A stretch of 64,000 bases of DNA, taken from Mnemiopsis leidyi. Lineage: Eukaryota; Ctenophora; Tentaculata; Lobata; Bolinopsidae. Position numbers and translations under genes: made by a program. The stretch spans positions 110,587 through 174,586 of the forward strand of contig JH153258.1 in the NCBI GenBank assembly GCA_000226015.1, given 5' to 3'. The notes under the pieces were generated by a model that searched no databases, was not told the origin of the DNA, and was given only the letters and a program-made list of their open reading frames with translations. Below are positions 50,301-59,733 of this stretch, one piece after another; within the stretch, counting starts at the first letter, position 1, and each line of letters starts with the position of its first letter.

Positions 50301-51784
50301 TTGCTAGATAAATGCAAAACTGGAATACCAATTACTTACTCGCCAAGTGAGCTAACAAACAAGATACAAATAGGCACAAAATCTAAGAGAAATAGAAATA
50401 AACTCACCAATCCCTCATTAGGTTCGATACAGAAAGATGCCACAGTCTGCACAGAACCTGATAACATCGATATACTGCGCATCTTTTCCTGTCGGCGCTT
50501 TTGTTGGGGCAGTCTCATCTGGTTTGTTTCTCTGAGAATTTAGTATTACCAGACTTTTGTGGAGCGTTTAACGTTGAAATAACCGTAAAAAAGTCTATCT
50601 CATTATTGTCGTCAAAATTCTTGGGGAGAAGTCGGAAATCATTTTTATCAAGTGACAGGGTTTCTTGAAATTGATCGCTTGTATCAGGCTTCTCATTGGT
50701 TAAACGCTATCAAAAAACATTTCCGACTCCTCCCCAAGAATTCTGTCATCCATTATATACTCACTAGTCACTAAGGACACAGTTAGCACTTGGTGAATAA
50801 GAACTATCTTTATCTCTGTGTCTGTTGAGTGGGTTGTAAGGTCTAAACATCTTCTGTACAACTAAGTGTAACTCTTCTAACCCTCAGGAATAATGTCCCA
50901 ATATCTCACGTTCGCAAACAGCACCATGACGATGGGGATTATAGCAGTAGTGGAGAGTTTCGTTCTGTTCGGTTTCTGTTTTGCTGTTCGCAGACTTAAA
51001 AACAGGACTAAACAGAGCGGGGAAGCTTGTCCCATCTTGAAGTCAGGACCGTCCCAGGATATGGAGATACACTATAATGAGTAGTAAGACTCGGAGTAGC
51101 TTTAACGGTGAACAAAGATGTTGTGTTGAACTTCATGACTCGTAGAAGCTTACTTAGAGCTTGTCACAACTAGGATGTCTTTTTCACTGATAGAATCCAG
51201 GAATTACTTAACCAAGGAGTTGAGAGCAGAATACTTGATTTAGATATTCTCAATTTTGTCTGGTGTGAATTATCTCTGTTTAAGCAGCTGAACTTTGTGT
51301 ATTATTGATTTACCAAAGGATCGTGTTGATCCTGTGTGCATGTGCGAGCTATATGCAAACCTGCTGATAAATCATGAATACTATTTCTATTTTAGTAACA
51401 CTATAACTAGTTTTTAAGTTCATATTGGAATATTTACAATTTCATTGTTACGTGGGAAGTATGACAAAAGACTCTATTTTCATTTTTTTCAAAATAACTT
51501 ACAAAAACAACATATCAAGTAATTACACAAAAATATAATTAAACAACAGCTTTTATAAATTATGTGGTACATTTATGAAAACTCGAAAGCAACTTAAATT
51601 ATTTCCGTTTCTAAATAGAGAAGTTAGGTGAATTCGAGTTGAACTTTAATTGTTTTGTGTTTGTACTTTCTGATAAAACTAACTTTGATGCTAATCAGTA
51701 CAAACTGTTTTCCTTTCCAGTATCCTTGACAAGCAATACAAAAGAAGGTTCTCAGCCAACAAAGCACTGAAGCATATGATGTAA
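44331..51784 (+). CDS. SLC18B1: SLC18B1-like vesicular transporter (major facilitator superfamily)
   Basis: Thirteen exons join in phase: 44331-44434, 45572-45690, 45735-45783, 45864-45982, 46493-46590, 48786-48935, 49113-49221, 49425-49540, 49759-49944, 50087-50197, 50437-50521, 50888-51083 and 51721-51784, 501 residues (human SLC18B1 is about 456). An acidic Ser-rich N-terminus precedes about twelve hydrophobic segments. Family-like stretches include LYIALCLLLRVFQ followed by a segment with AKMFPSNIALTTAVVET (matching the AKAFPNNVAT region of SLC18B1), and ITSIYCASFPVGAFVGA (matching the SLGAFIGP region). SLC18B1 exports polyamines into vesicles; substrate here is inferred from family only. 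Exon 3 is only 49 bases. The last donor lies inside a TAG, so intron retention ends the protein at residue 480. A reverse-strand gene sits in intron 5. Confidence 0.8.
46825..47735 (-). CDS. Unknown gene nested antisense in an intron of the transporter gene
   Basis: An ATG-to-stop frame of 223 codons (46825-47496) lies wholly within intron 5 of the SLC18B1-like gene on the other strand. A second frame (47493-47735, 80 codons) with similar composition ends just where the first begins, overlapping by a few bases, so the two may be one gene interrupted by a single-base shift or use an unseen intron. The main frame is rich in Cys and Asn, is predicted mostly helical (for example DMKKAVVDAIKVLERVN and NFVCDQEIIVSLAEFYEAKY), and has no clear signal peptide or known motif. 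Intronless structure suggests a retrocopy or a mobile-element gene. Function unknown. Confidence 0.5.
48727..48768. repeat. Short (CTAAAACT)n repeat
   Basis: Four to five units of CTAAAACT immediately before the acceptor of exon 6 of the transporter gene (exon start 48786). It superficially resembles telomeric repeats but the unit is 8 bases and A-rich. Confidence 0.7.
50616..50744. mobile_element. Foldback element in an intron of the transporter gene
   Basis: The arms AATTCTTGGGGAGAAGTCGG and, at the right end, CCGACTCCTCCCCAAGAATT are near-perfect reverse complements, extending inward through AAATC/ACATTT. It lies between exons 11 and 12. The TTGGGGAG core is shared with the foldback at 20522-20633, so the two may be related. 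No coding capacity. Confidence 0.6.
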
Positions 51785-52059
51785 AATTCACAAAATCAAT
51801 ATGTCACTGAATTGATATGTTGGTTCTTATATAAGTATGTCATCTCAAACTCTCCTTCGGGGGAAGAATTTAAAGAAGCTGTTTGGTACTTCTATTTGAT
51901 GGGAACTACTATTTACAGGTCACTGAAATCCCACAAAACACAGGTGCAAACCGCACTAGTTACACATCTATTAGAAACTGAGCTGTGATCTTGATCTCTC
52001 TGCACAGTTTGTCACGGTACCTCAGTTCTGACATGAGTCTAAGTATGAACTGTCACACA

Positions 52060-52118
52060 GTGTCACTGTAACACACTGTAACACACTGTAACACACTGTC
52101 ACACACTGTCACACACTG
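52060..52118. repeat. 10-bp repeat running into the ISCA1 stop codon
   Basis: Five units of ACACACTGT(A/C) end exactly in the last codons of ISCA1 (minus strand). The stop TGA and the final Val codon are therefore part of the first repeat-like unit. Confidence 0.8.
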
Positions 52119-52887
52119 AAGCTCTCACCACAACCACAAGTTCCTTTAACGTTCGGGTTGTTAAACACGAACTCTGAAGTTAGCTTGTTTGATGTGTAGT
52201 CCATTTCTGTTCCAATTAGTGTCATCAGCGCTTTAGAGTCTATAAATATCTTCACTCCTGAAGTTAGGACTACATTGTAAAACTGTAGTCTTTAGCAATT
52301 TTCTTATTAAAATTAATGCTGGTTGTTATGGGGAAGGGTTTAAAGGATTGATCCGGAGATTTAGATAAAATAGTTGATATTCTTCTCACCATCTTGCTCT
52401 ACAACTTCGTCAAACTTAGCAGCGTAATCACAGTAGTCCAACACGTAAGTCAAACCGTTACACCCCCGTGTTTTTACTGACACTTTCAGACCCTGATAAA
52501 GGGGAGATATGAAGAGATATGAATTGGCAGTATCACGCTAATATTAACACCTTACTATTTCCTTAATCTTAATTAAGATGCAAGATGCTTTTCGTGTTAT
52601 TCAAGTAACTCGAAATTCAGAAATTCAATTAAGGTTGGGGTATCATGTCCGGAAATGTCTGGACACTGGCCTGGTGAACATGAATATAGCGGACATGACA
52701 CCATGTATGATGTAGCAGGTCCAACAGACGGCAGACATTCTGTCTCCCAACTATAACCCACCTGACATTTCTGTCTGTTGGTGATGTCTGAAACTTTCTT
52801 TACTGCTGCTGGAGTGAGTGTAAGTGCCGCACGTGATGGGATCAGGCGCGATCTCGTGACAGCGCGCACTGTCGCTCCAAACGTCAT
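52109..52887 (-). CDS. ISCA1: Mitochondrial iron-sulfur cluster assembly protein ISCA1
   Basis: Three exons: 52762-52887, 52390-52492 and 52109-52257, joining in phases 0 and 1, 125 residues (human 129). ISCA1 is an A-type assembly factor that, with ISCA2 and IBA57, helps make [4Fe-4S] clusters in the mitochondrial matrix. The match is very close: ATVRAV and RAALTLTP near the N-terminus, KTRGCNGLTYVLDY with the first cluster-ligand cysteine, LIGTEMDYTSNKL, SEFVFNNPN, and the C-terminal GTCGCGESF with the other two cysteines. The ATG at 52887 gives a short basic leader aligned with the human start; an upstream in-frame ATG at 52944 would add 19 residues. The gene converges on the SLC18B1-like gene, whose last exon ends about 325 bases away. 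Confidence 0.95.
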
Positions 52888-54075
52888 ACTGCTATACTTG
52901 CCTGGATTTAAGCGATGTAGCTTATTAGTTTGATCACCTAACAACTGAAGTCTAATCTAAGAAGAAGAAGTCAAATCAGGGTAAAATGAAACATTGAAAG
53001 TTGAAATTGTCGGCTGATAACTTTATGTTTCTTTCAAGTGCTGAGCATGTTCAAGTAATGACACCTTGATGGAAGAATAAGACTAAGCTATCATTACAAA
53101 ATTATAGAAGCCCAAATCAGAATAATTCATAAACGTATAAACGTATACAACCTTAAATTTATAGAGGAAATCGACACTGCGAAAAAGATAAACAAATTTA
53201 TTGTTAAAAAGCTAAACTTTACTGAAACAATCCATTTTAGTAAAGAATCGAAGAATTATCAACATTTAAGCAATGGATGATCACTTTTTCTAAAAGTACT
53301 GATATCTTGAATGTATACAAATGTACATGAATGTATAAGTTTATGATGTATTCATGTATCGATTTAAGCTTGCTAGTTTGGCTGCATAGCAACTTAAGTG
53401 TAACCAGAGTAAGTAAGATGAATTATCGAAAGATCAAATTGTCGGATAATCAGTGACTCTGTGTATTTTTAAACTTTTCAATTATTGTATTTATAAAATT
53501 AGAAAAACCCGAATCATAAAAATTCACAGACGTTTACGCCCTTAAAATTGATAAAAGAATTCAAAACTGTAAAAATCATAATAAGCTTTACTCAAAAAAG
53601 CGTAAAAAACTAAATTCGAGTTAAAACTTTAAATTAAAAAACCGTAAATTAAAACTATACCTTACTTTTATTATAACTAGCAGGTACCCTATAAACTGTA
53701 CTTTACAAGCTCGGATTTATATGTATTTAGGAAGAGTTTGTTCATGTTTAGCTACAACTTTCTTGTACAGTAATGATTAGAGCGAGGTTTAATTATATTG
53801 AGCTAACATCTGTTTACTGTTGAGGAAATATAATCAGAACCGTGAAGCATAATAATAACAAAGTGTGATTATAAGGCCTAGAGTTTTCAAAAACTAGGTA
53901 CAGGTAATACTCGCCATAATTAAATAAATAGTTGACGACTAAGAAAATGTTGGTTAACACTCAAAACTCAATTCCTTGACAAGGACTGTAATTTAACAAC
54001 AATCTTTACAAGAATAACCGCTGAGCGATATAAACCAAAATAAAACCCCGTCAAAAAGAACCAAACATGTTGCAG
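52888..54075. other. Intergenic stretch
   Basis: AT-rich sequence between the ISCA1 start and the broken PLAT gene. It may hold the ISCA1 promoter and the missing first exon of the PLAT gene, but I could not identify either. Confidence 0.4.
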
Positions 54076-55280
54076 TTTCAAACCCCCTCCCTCCCCTCTG
54101 TGTGGGACTAACCTCCAGCTCTACGATCTACTGGGTCTCCCTGGAAACCTCCAGTCTAACCGACAGTGGCACAGAAAGTTCCATCTACACAACTATCCTG
54201 GGGCGGGGCGGCTGCGTGTCCAGTGAGTTGAAAACAAGCGGACAAGCTACGTGTCCAGTGGGTTGGAAACAAGCGGACAAGCTACGTGTCCAGTGAGTTG
54301 GAAACAAGCGGACAAGCTACGTGTCCAGTGAGTTGGAAACAAGCGGACAAGCTACGTGTCCAGTGAGTTGGAAACAAGCGGACAAGCTACGTGTCGAGTG
54401 AGTTGGAAACAAGCGGACAAGCTACGTGTCCAGTGAGTTGGAAACAAGCGGACACAACGACTTTCTGGCTGGTGAATTAGATGACTACGAGCTAAGGATA
54501 TATGTTGATGTTGGGGAGGCGGTTGGAGCGGAGTTAACTACAGGTGGAAGTGGTGGGTTCTTGTTTGACCGGGTTAATGTGAGGTCTAGTGGAGAGACAG
54601 GTTCTTGTATAATGTATCTGTATAACACAAATAAACGGTGGTTGTCTGGCGGACTCAGACGAGGGAGTCATGGGATTCAGACATTACCCTCAGGTATTGG
54701 TAGGCAGGGGAATTAATTTAGCAATCTACTCTATAATTTATACTTGGTCTTTTGAATGTAAGAAGGAAAGTTATCGTCTTTGTGCATCCAAATTTGACGA
54801 ACGAAATTATCTTAGCTTCTTCGCATCGTCATATGAAATTACATTTGTTCTCTCATTATAACGGAACACATGATAAGCAAATTATTTATACGAAACTAAA
54901 TGAAATCTATCCTATTTCCAGGGTTACAAACATACATCGTATCAACTCTAACTGGCACTATAAGTGACGGTGGCAGCAGCAGTATTGGATTGAGTATGAT
55001 TCTGGAGGGAGATAACGGTAACCTTGGTCACACCAGCTTCTTAGAGCCTACTGGAGGAAGTTTTGAGGAAGGAGCACTAGATAAGTCAGTGTTGAGAAAC
55101 ATGCCAGATTTGGGGAGAGTCAAGTGTTTCACACTGGAAGCTGCAGAGCCTAACGCCAGGTACTCTGACTTGGTGGTGAGAGAGGAGGGAGAAGAGAGAG
55201 AATTGTTTGGGAATGTACATCAGAGGTTCCACTCGGCTGATACCTCCGACGGTATGTGGAGTATGAAGATATGTGTTTAG
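54076..55280 (+). pseudogene. Two-PLAT-domain gene broken by a tandem repeat
   Basis: Two exons, 54076-54693 and 54922-55280, match the intact minus-strand neighbour over both PLAT domains (for example SSLTDSGTESSIYTTI, GHNDFLAGELDDYEL, and in the second domain EGDNGNLGHTSFLEP). A 35-bp unit repeated seven times (54211-54455) interrupts the first domain. The six extra units total 210 bases, so the frame is regained afterwards, but stops occur inside the array. The TLPSG|GTATTG...CCAG intron is absent from the paralogue, which reads straight through the same place. Entry from a missing upstream exon after TTGCAG is in phase 1, as in the paralogue. It is probably a pseudogene, unless the array copy number is an assembly artefact. 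Confidence 0.6.
54211..54455 (+). repeat. 35-bp minisatellite inside a PLAT domain
   Basis: Seven copies of ACAAGCTACGTGTCCAGTGA plus GTTGGAAACAAGCGG, with starts of GTGTCC at 54216, 54251, 54286, 54321, 54356, 54391 and 54426. The unit encodes the strand around VSSELETSG. Each copy also carries a GTGAGT donor-like hexamer. Confidence 0.95.
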
Positions 55281-55580
55281 TTTAATGAATGAATGATTTC
55301 AACATGCTCATTATTTAAACTTCAAATTTTATAGAGTTGGATCTTCTTGTCTTTCCGGAAACTGGTAGGTGATAAACTAATAGAATGAAGTGCATCGAAT
55401 CGTTTGAGTAGGACATAGGTTAATACACGAGGTTCAAGAAAACCAGAATAAAAACTGTGAAAGTCAGCTAAGTTTTCTCGGATAAGGTGGTTGATGAATA
55501 TATCAAATAAAACAATATTCCGACATAACCCAAGAATAAAAAGTAAGATATTTTTAAACAGTAAATAAATATTCCCGATC

Positions 55581-56332
55581 CTAAGCACAAAGCCTCATGG
55601 AGGTAATGCCCTCAGACGAGTCAGAAGACAGAAACTTCCGGTAGGTGTTTGGAAAGAGTACAGCACTGCCACCATCCTCCTCCACAGCTATCACGTCAAA
55701 GTACCACGCGTCACTCTCTGCTGCTTCCAGGGTCACACAGGTCACTGATCCCAAGTCTGGCATGTTCCTCAACTCGAAATTATCCAGTACTCCTTCTTCA
55801 AAACTTCCCTCTTTGGGGTCCAGATAGCTGGTGTAGGCACGTTTTCCAGAGCTTCCTTCTAGGACCATGCTAAGACCGACATTACTGCTGCCTGCGTGGG
55901 TTACAGTCCCGGTGCGGGGTGAAACAATGTAAGTCTTGTCTCCCTGAGATTGGAGAGTTACCATGGCAACCCCCTCGTCAGTATCTCTAGACAACCAGTT
56001 TCGGTTGACATTGTAGAAGTATGTTGTGTCTGTGTCGACACTAGACCGAACACTGACCCAGTTGAAGAGGAACGCGTCACCACCATGGGTAACCAACTCA
56101 ACTCCAGTAATCCTCCCCACGTCCCCCAAGCTCAGCTCGAAATTATCAGTGTGTCCTGCTTGGAAGTCGTCATGTCCACTGTTGTCTATACGAGAGCTGA
56201 CCACGCCCTTTTCTCCACGTATCTTGATATGTATCTCACTGTCAGTACCGCTATGTGTAAGACTAGAGGTCTGAACGGCAACCCAGTAAGTGGTAGCGGA
56301 GGTGAGTCCAGTAACCAGGGAGACAAGAGAGA
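55581..56332 (-). CDS. Secreted two-PLAT/LH2-domain protein (3' exon)
   Basis: One large exon of 250 codons, opening after the acceptor-like GAACTTAG in phase 1 and ending at TAG/TAA near 55581. No ATG is present in frame at its 5' end, so a first exon with the start codon must lie to the right and was not found. The exon starts with a hydrophobic run (SLVSLVTGLTSA) that looks like the end of a signal peptide. Two PLAT (LH2) domains follow: the first has TSSLTHSGTDSEIHIKI, the HDDFQAGHTDNFEL segment and FLFNWVSVRSS; the second has TGTVTHAGSSNVGLSMVLEG and GSFEEGVLDNFELRN. PLAT domains are calcium-dependent lipid or protein binding beta-sandwiches found in lipoxygenases, lipases and polycystins. 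Here they stand alone, suggesting an extracellular binding protein. It converges on the broken plus-strand copy. Confidence 0.7.
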
Positions 56333-56345
56333 CTAAGTTCAACAA

Positions 56346-57560
56346 TATGGTAGAAAGATGTGTTGTCTTGGTGATGTTGTTTACTATTATATACTATTAT
56401 AGTTATGTGAGAGGGTGGAGCAATTGTTCTTTTATCAGAGTTTGTCCAACAGGTGGCTATGAGTTTCTCTTTAATCAGAAGATTGGGGAAGGTTCTGACC
56501 ACAGAGGTATTGTTCTCTCAAGTGATTTATTTTCTCATTTTGAAGGTTGTCCATTGCTAGATTTCACACTTTCACTTTGTCTTTAGCCTTGTAACACGGC
56601 AGAAAGATATAAAACAACGATGCCTGTCAATAAAGTTCCGATTAATGCCAGATGGTAAGCTAGCAGCTGCAAACTTCAACTATCAGTGAAAGCTGGTAGC
56701 CTATCTTTGATTAATACTGTAGGCGCAAAAAATTCGTCACGAAAACAGACCAAAATTCAAATAAATATTGTCAGTCAGAGTTTTGCTGAAATGTTTATGT
56801 ATTATCTTTTTGCACATGTCATAAGGTATGTTGTTTCTCGACAATAACACTTTACACTCAAGACATATGATTTATCTATTCTCAAACGTGTTCTAACGAT
56901 CTCCATCTGAAGAACTTAGGAACGTCTATATTATCTTGTAGAAACAAGAATTGCGCCCGCTTAGTTACGTCTCAGGCTGATGCTAGATTTCCATCTCTCA
57001 AATTCTAAAGAGGCTTCTTCGATTTGCCCTCTGCTAGTGTTAGAAGCATAAAATTTGAGCAGCAGACATGTTGTAAAAATAAATTCTGCCGCTAAGACTG
57101 CTGATGGAATACCATGGAAGCTACAGTGAAAATATTTGCTGCAATGCTGCAAGTAAATGTCACATCTTATAGTTCAACACAGATTAAACAGAAAAATAAA
57201 ATGTCAGTTTACAATCCATAAGCGTTTACGCTGTTGAAAATGATAAAATAGATCAGAACTGAGAAAATCATAAAAAATATCTAAAAAAGCTAGATACGTT
57301 TAATATTCTTCTTATTACAGAATCAAACTCTATCAATAACAAATCCAATTTATAAATGATGACTTTTAAACACTATATTAACAAAATCAGAAAATGATTA
57401 AAAAAGATTTTAAACCTCGCTTAAAAATACAAAATCGTAAACTTTAATTGACCGAATGAAATCTGAATTCGAGTTAAAACATTAAATTTAAAAACCGTAA
57501 ATTGAAACCATACCTTACGTTTATAATAATTCCACTAAACGAATGAGATAAATCTACAAA
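56346..57560. other. Intergenic stretch
   Basis: AT-rich. It should contain the missing first exon of the PLAT gene but no clear candidate was found. A possible minus-strand terminal exon lies at 56961-57152. Confidence 0.35.
56961..57152 (-). CDS. Possible terminal exon with one hydrophobic helix (weak)
   Basis: After an acceptor-like TTACTTGCAG the frame runs to TAA. It encodes a hydrophobic segment (VLAAEFIFTTCLLLKFYA) followed by a polar tail (EEASLEFERWKSSISLRRN). Codon content is better than the flanks, but no upstream exon could be joined, so this may be a pseudogene piece. Confidence 0.22.
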   Translation of the reverse strand: MQHCSKYFHCSFHGIPSAVLAAEFIFTTCLLLKFYASNTSRGQIEEASLEFERWKSSISLRRN

Positions 57561-59247
57561 CTAAGCCTTCCCATCCATAAATCTCACTTTGAAGTCCTCT
57601 GGATCCAACAAGTCGCAATCCCACTCTCCTCTCACCACACTATCTGCACAAATCTTTCCAATTTGCAGACCAAATTTAGCGGATTTTCCGTTTCCTCCTG
57701 CTGCGACCAAGAAGTTTTCCTCCACAAATCCAATCATTTGCTTCCCCGATGTAGTTAGTGCCATCACACAGAAATCTAGTTCCTCACTGACAGGTTCCAC
57801 ATCAGGATACATCATCTTGAAGTGTCTTTTAAAATATTTCCTTGCGTTCGGGTAGTCCTCTTGGCAGTACCATTTCTGTACATCACTCAACGTTTCTAGA
57901 GGTGTTCCAAGTTCATCTTTGTATTGAAAATTTGGGCGGACAACGTGGCCGATTTTAAGATAAGTTTTTCCGTTAGGATACCTGATGGGCGGTAAAATGT
58001 AGATGTAGCTAGCATCAAGTTTAGGCTTGTAAATCATGGAGGGCATGTCAGCCATCTTCACAACAGCCTCCTCGTCAAGTTCGAACTTTAGGACAGTGTG
58101 ACCAATTAGTTGAAGATCAAGTTGTTTCTTTCCCGGAAGTAGGTTGTAAAAGTTTGTAAATGAACCACAAGCGACAACAATTTTCTTGCTCGAAATCGCG
58201 TGTCCATTTTCCAGGTCTATCTTGTAACAACCATTAGCTTCTTTGGTAATGCCTTTAGCGACCTCGAAAAATCTCTTGACGCCATTTTTCTCGGCAACAC
58301 TTTGGCATGCCTTGACTAAGTTACGAACACTAATGTAACCGTTAAACTTCTTGGAGAAACGTCCGTAGCAGTTTTCACAGGGAAGAAAGTAACTCCACCG
58401 ATCTTTGATGAAATTCTCGTCAACTTTCTCACAAATAAGACCCTCTTTTTCACAAAAATTGTCGGTGGTGGTCACATAACCGTCAACAATAGCGTCCCCT
58501 TCAGGTCCTATAACAGCCATACCGACCTGAAGTGTGAGAACATGAAAAACATGAGAAATGACGCTATTAATGTCTGATTTTAAGGAAATCGGGGGATACT
58601 GAAAAATACGGGAATTTGAAACTTTATAAGATTAAAGTGGTACTGTACCACTGGTACATAACACAGTCATATCAGTAGTGAGTAGGGGTTGACGGAGGTT
58701 TTATCATACCTCAGTAAAGATGTTGAGACTAGACTCTCTCTCCAACTCTGGGTAGGACAATGTACCCTGATAAGCTAATATCTGCTCCGTCGGGGCTTCT
58801 GATATTATCCTGGTAATCCTACCCTCGTCATAATGACATCCAAATACCTCCCGATCTTCTGTCTTTCTTTCCGGCTCCCCTGCAAAGTTATACTTATTCA
58901 TATCGCAGCTCTCCAGCATGAGATTCTAGATTATTTTATTGGAGCATCTTACTCAATCAACCCTCACGGTTTCCCTGTCGTCCGGCTGAGTTTAGGGAAG
59001 AAGGTTGCATGGGCAAAGCCCTTAACACAATCCCCTAGAATTGGCGGATCTGGGAATCGAACCCCCTACCTCCTGCATAGGAGGTCGGGGAAGGCACCAC
59101 TACACCACCAACTCACCATCCCATAAGAAAATTTCAGTATTTACCCGGGCCGACTAAGCAGACGTTTAGGTTTTCCTTCTTAGAGAGATGATAAGCAGTA
59201 CTGGAACCCATAGTTCCGGCTCCCACCACACACACATCATACAGCAT
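57561..59247 (-). CDS. FAD-dependent amine oxidase, PIPOX / sarcosine oxidase-like
   Basis: Three exons: 59145-59247, 58710-58879 and 57561-58526, joining in phases 1 and 0, 412 residues (human PIPOX about 390). The N-terminus has the FAD-binding VVGAGTMGSS (GxGxxG at 9-14). The DAO-family end reads CVMALTTSGKQMIGF, with Cys344 where monomeric sarcosine oxidases bind flavin covalently, then VAAGGNGKSAKFG near 366-377, the usual glycine-rich loop. The family oxidises N-methyl amino acids such as sarcosine or cyclic imino acids such as pipecolate, releasing hydrogen peroxide, usually in peroxisomes. The C-terminus ends DGKA, not a standard SKL-type peroxisomal signal, so its location is uncertain. 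Intron 1 contains a SINE. The substrate cannot be read from the sequence. Confidence 0.85.
58975..59125 (-). mobile_element. tRNA-derived SINE in intron 1 of the oxidase gene
   Basis: On the minus strand the element starts near 59122 with a tRNA-like head: an A-box-like TGGTGTAGTGG, a pseudo-anticodon hairpin (CCTCC/GGAGG), and a perfect B box GGTTCGATTCC. A non-tRNA body follows, containing GGGGATTGTGTTAAGGGCTT. The head differs from that of the SINE at 7330-7625. Confidence 0.75.
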
Positions 59248-59254
59248 CTTATTG

Positions 59255-59733
59255 TAAAACTGCGTTAGTTTCAGGTAAAACTGTGTTAGTTTCTGTTAGA
59301 GTTATCATGTAAACTGTGTTAGTTTTGGTTAGAGTTATCACGTGTTAGTTTCTGTTAGAGTTTAAATCATGTGTGATATGTGAGTTGAGAATGCTCATTC
59401 TAAGGTTATCTTAATGTTAATTGCATGCATGTATCAATATGCGCGTTTGATAAAGAAAATTTGTTATTGACGAGCATAATTTTGATGAAAGATATACAAG
59501 CAGAAAGACAATTTCGATAGAAACTTAAATAACAACCGCCATAGTTACATTAGCTGTAAAGAACATTAAACAGGTAATAAATAATAAATTATATAAAATA
59601 GATTTAACTCGTAAAAACCTGCTCTTAATGCTTCTACACAGTTTGGCTGTATAACGGGATACTATGGAAAACCTAATACTTCAAATCACAATACCCAGAG
59701 TTACCTAAATTGTGCAGATGAAATCTATAAAAT
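59255..59733. other. Intergenic stretch
   Basis: Short region between the oxidase start and the 3' end of the KH-like gene. Four loose copies of a GTGTTAGTTTCTGTTAGAGT-type repeat lie at 59262-59362. The rest is AT-rich and presumably includes the 3' untranslated region of the KH-like gene. Confidence 0.5.

Noticed and set aside
55645-56336. Plus-strand frames opposite the intact PLAT gene
   Set aside because: Antisense shadows. The minus strand has the PLAT motifs and the paralogue match.
59035-59122. A functional tRNA gene on the minus strand
   Set aside because: The A and B boxes are good, but there is no matching acceptor stem and a SINE body continues past the T-arm.
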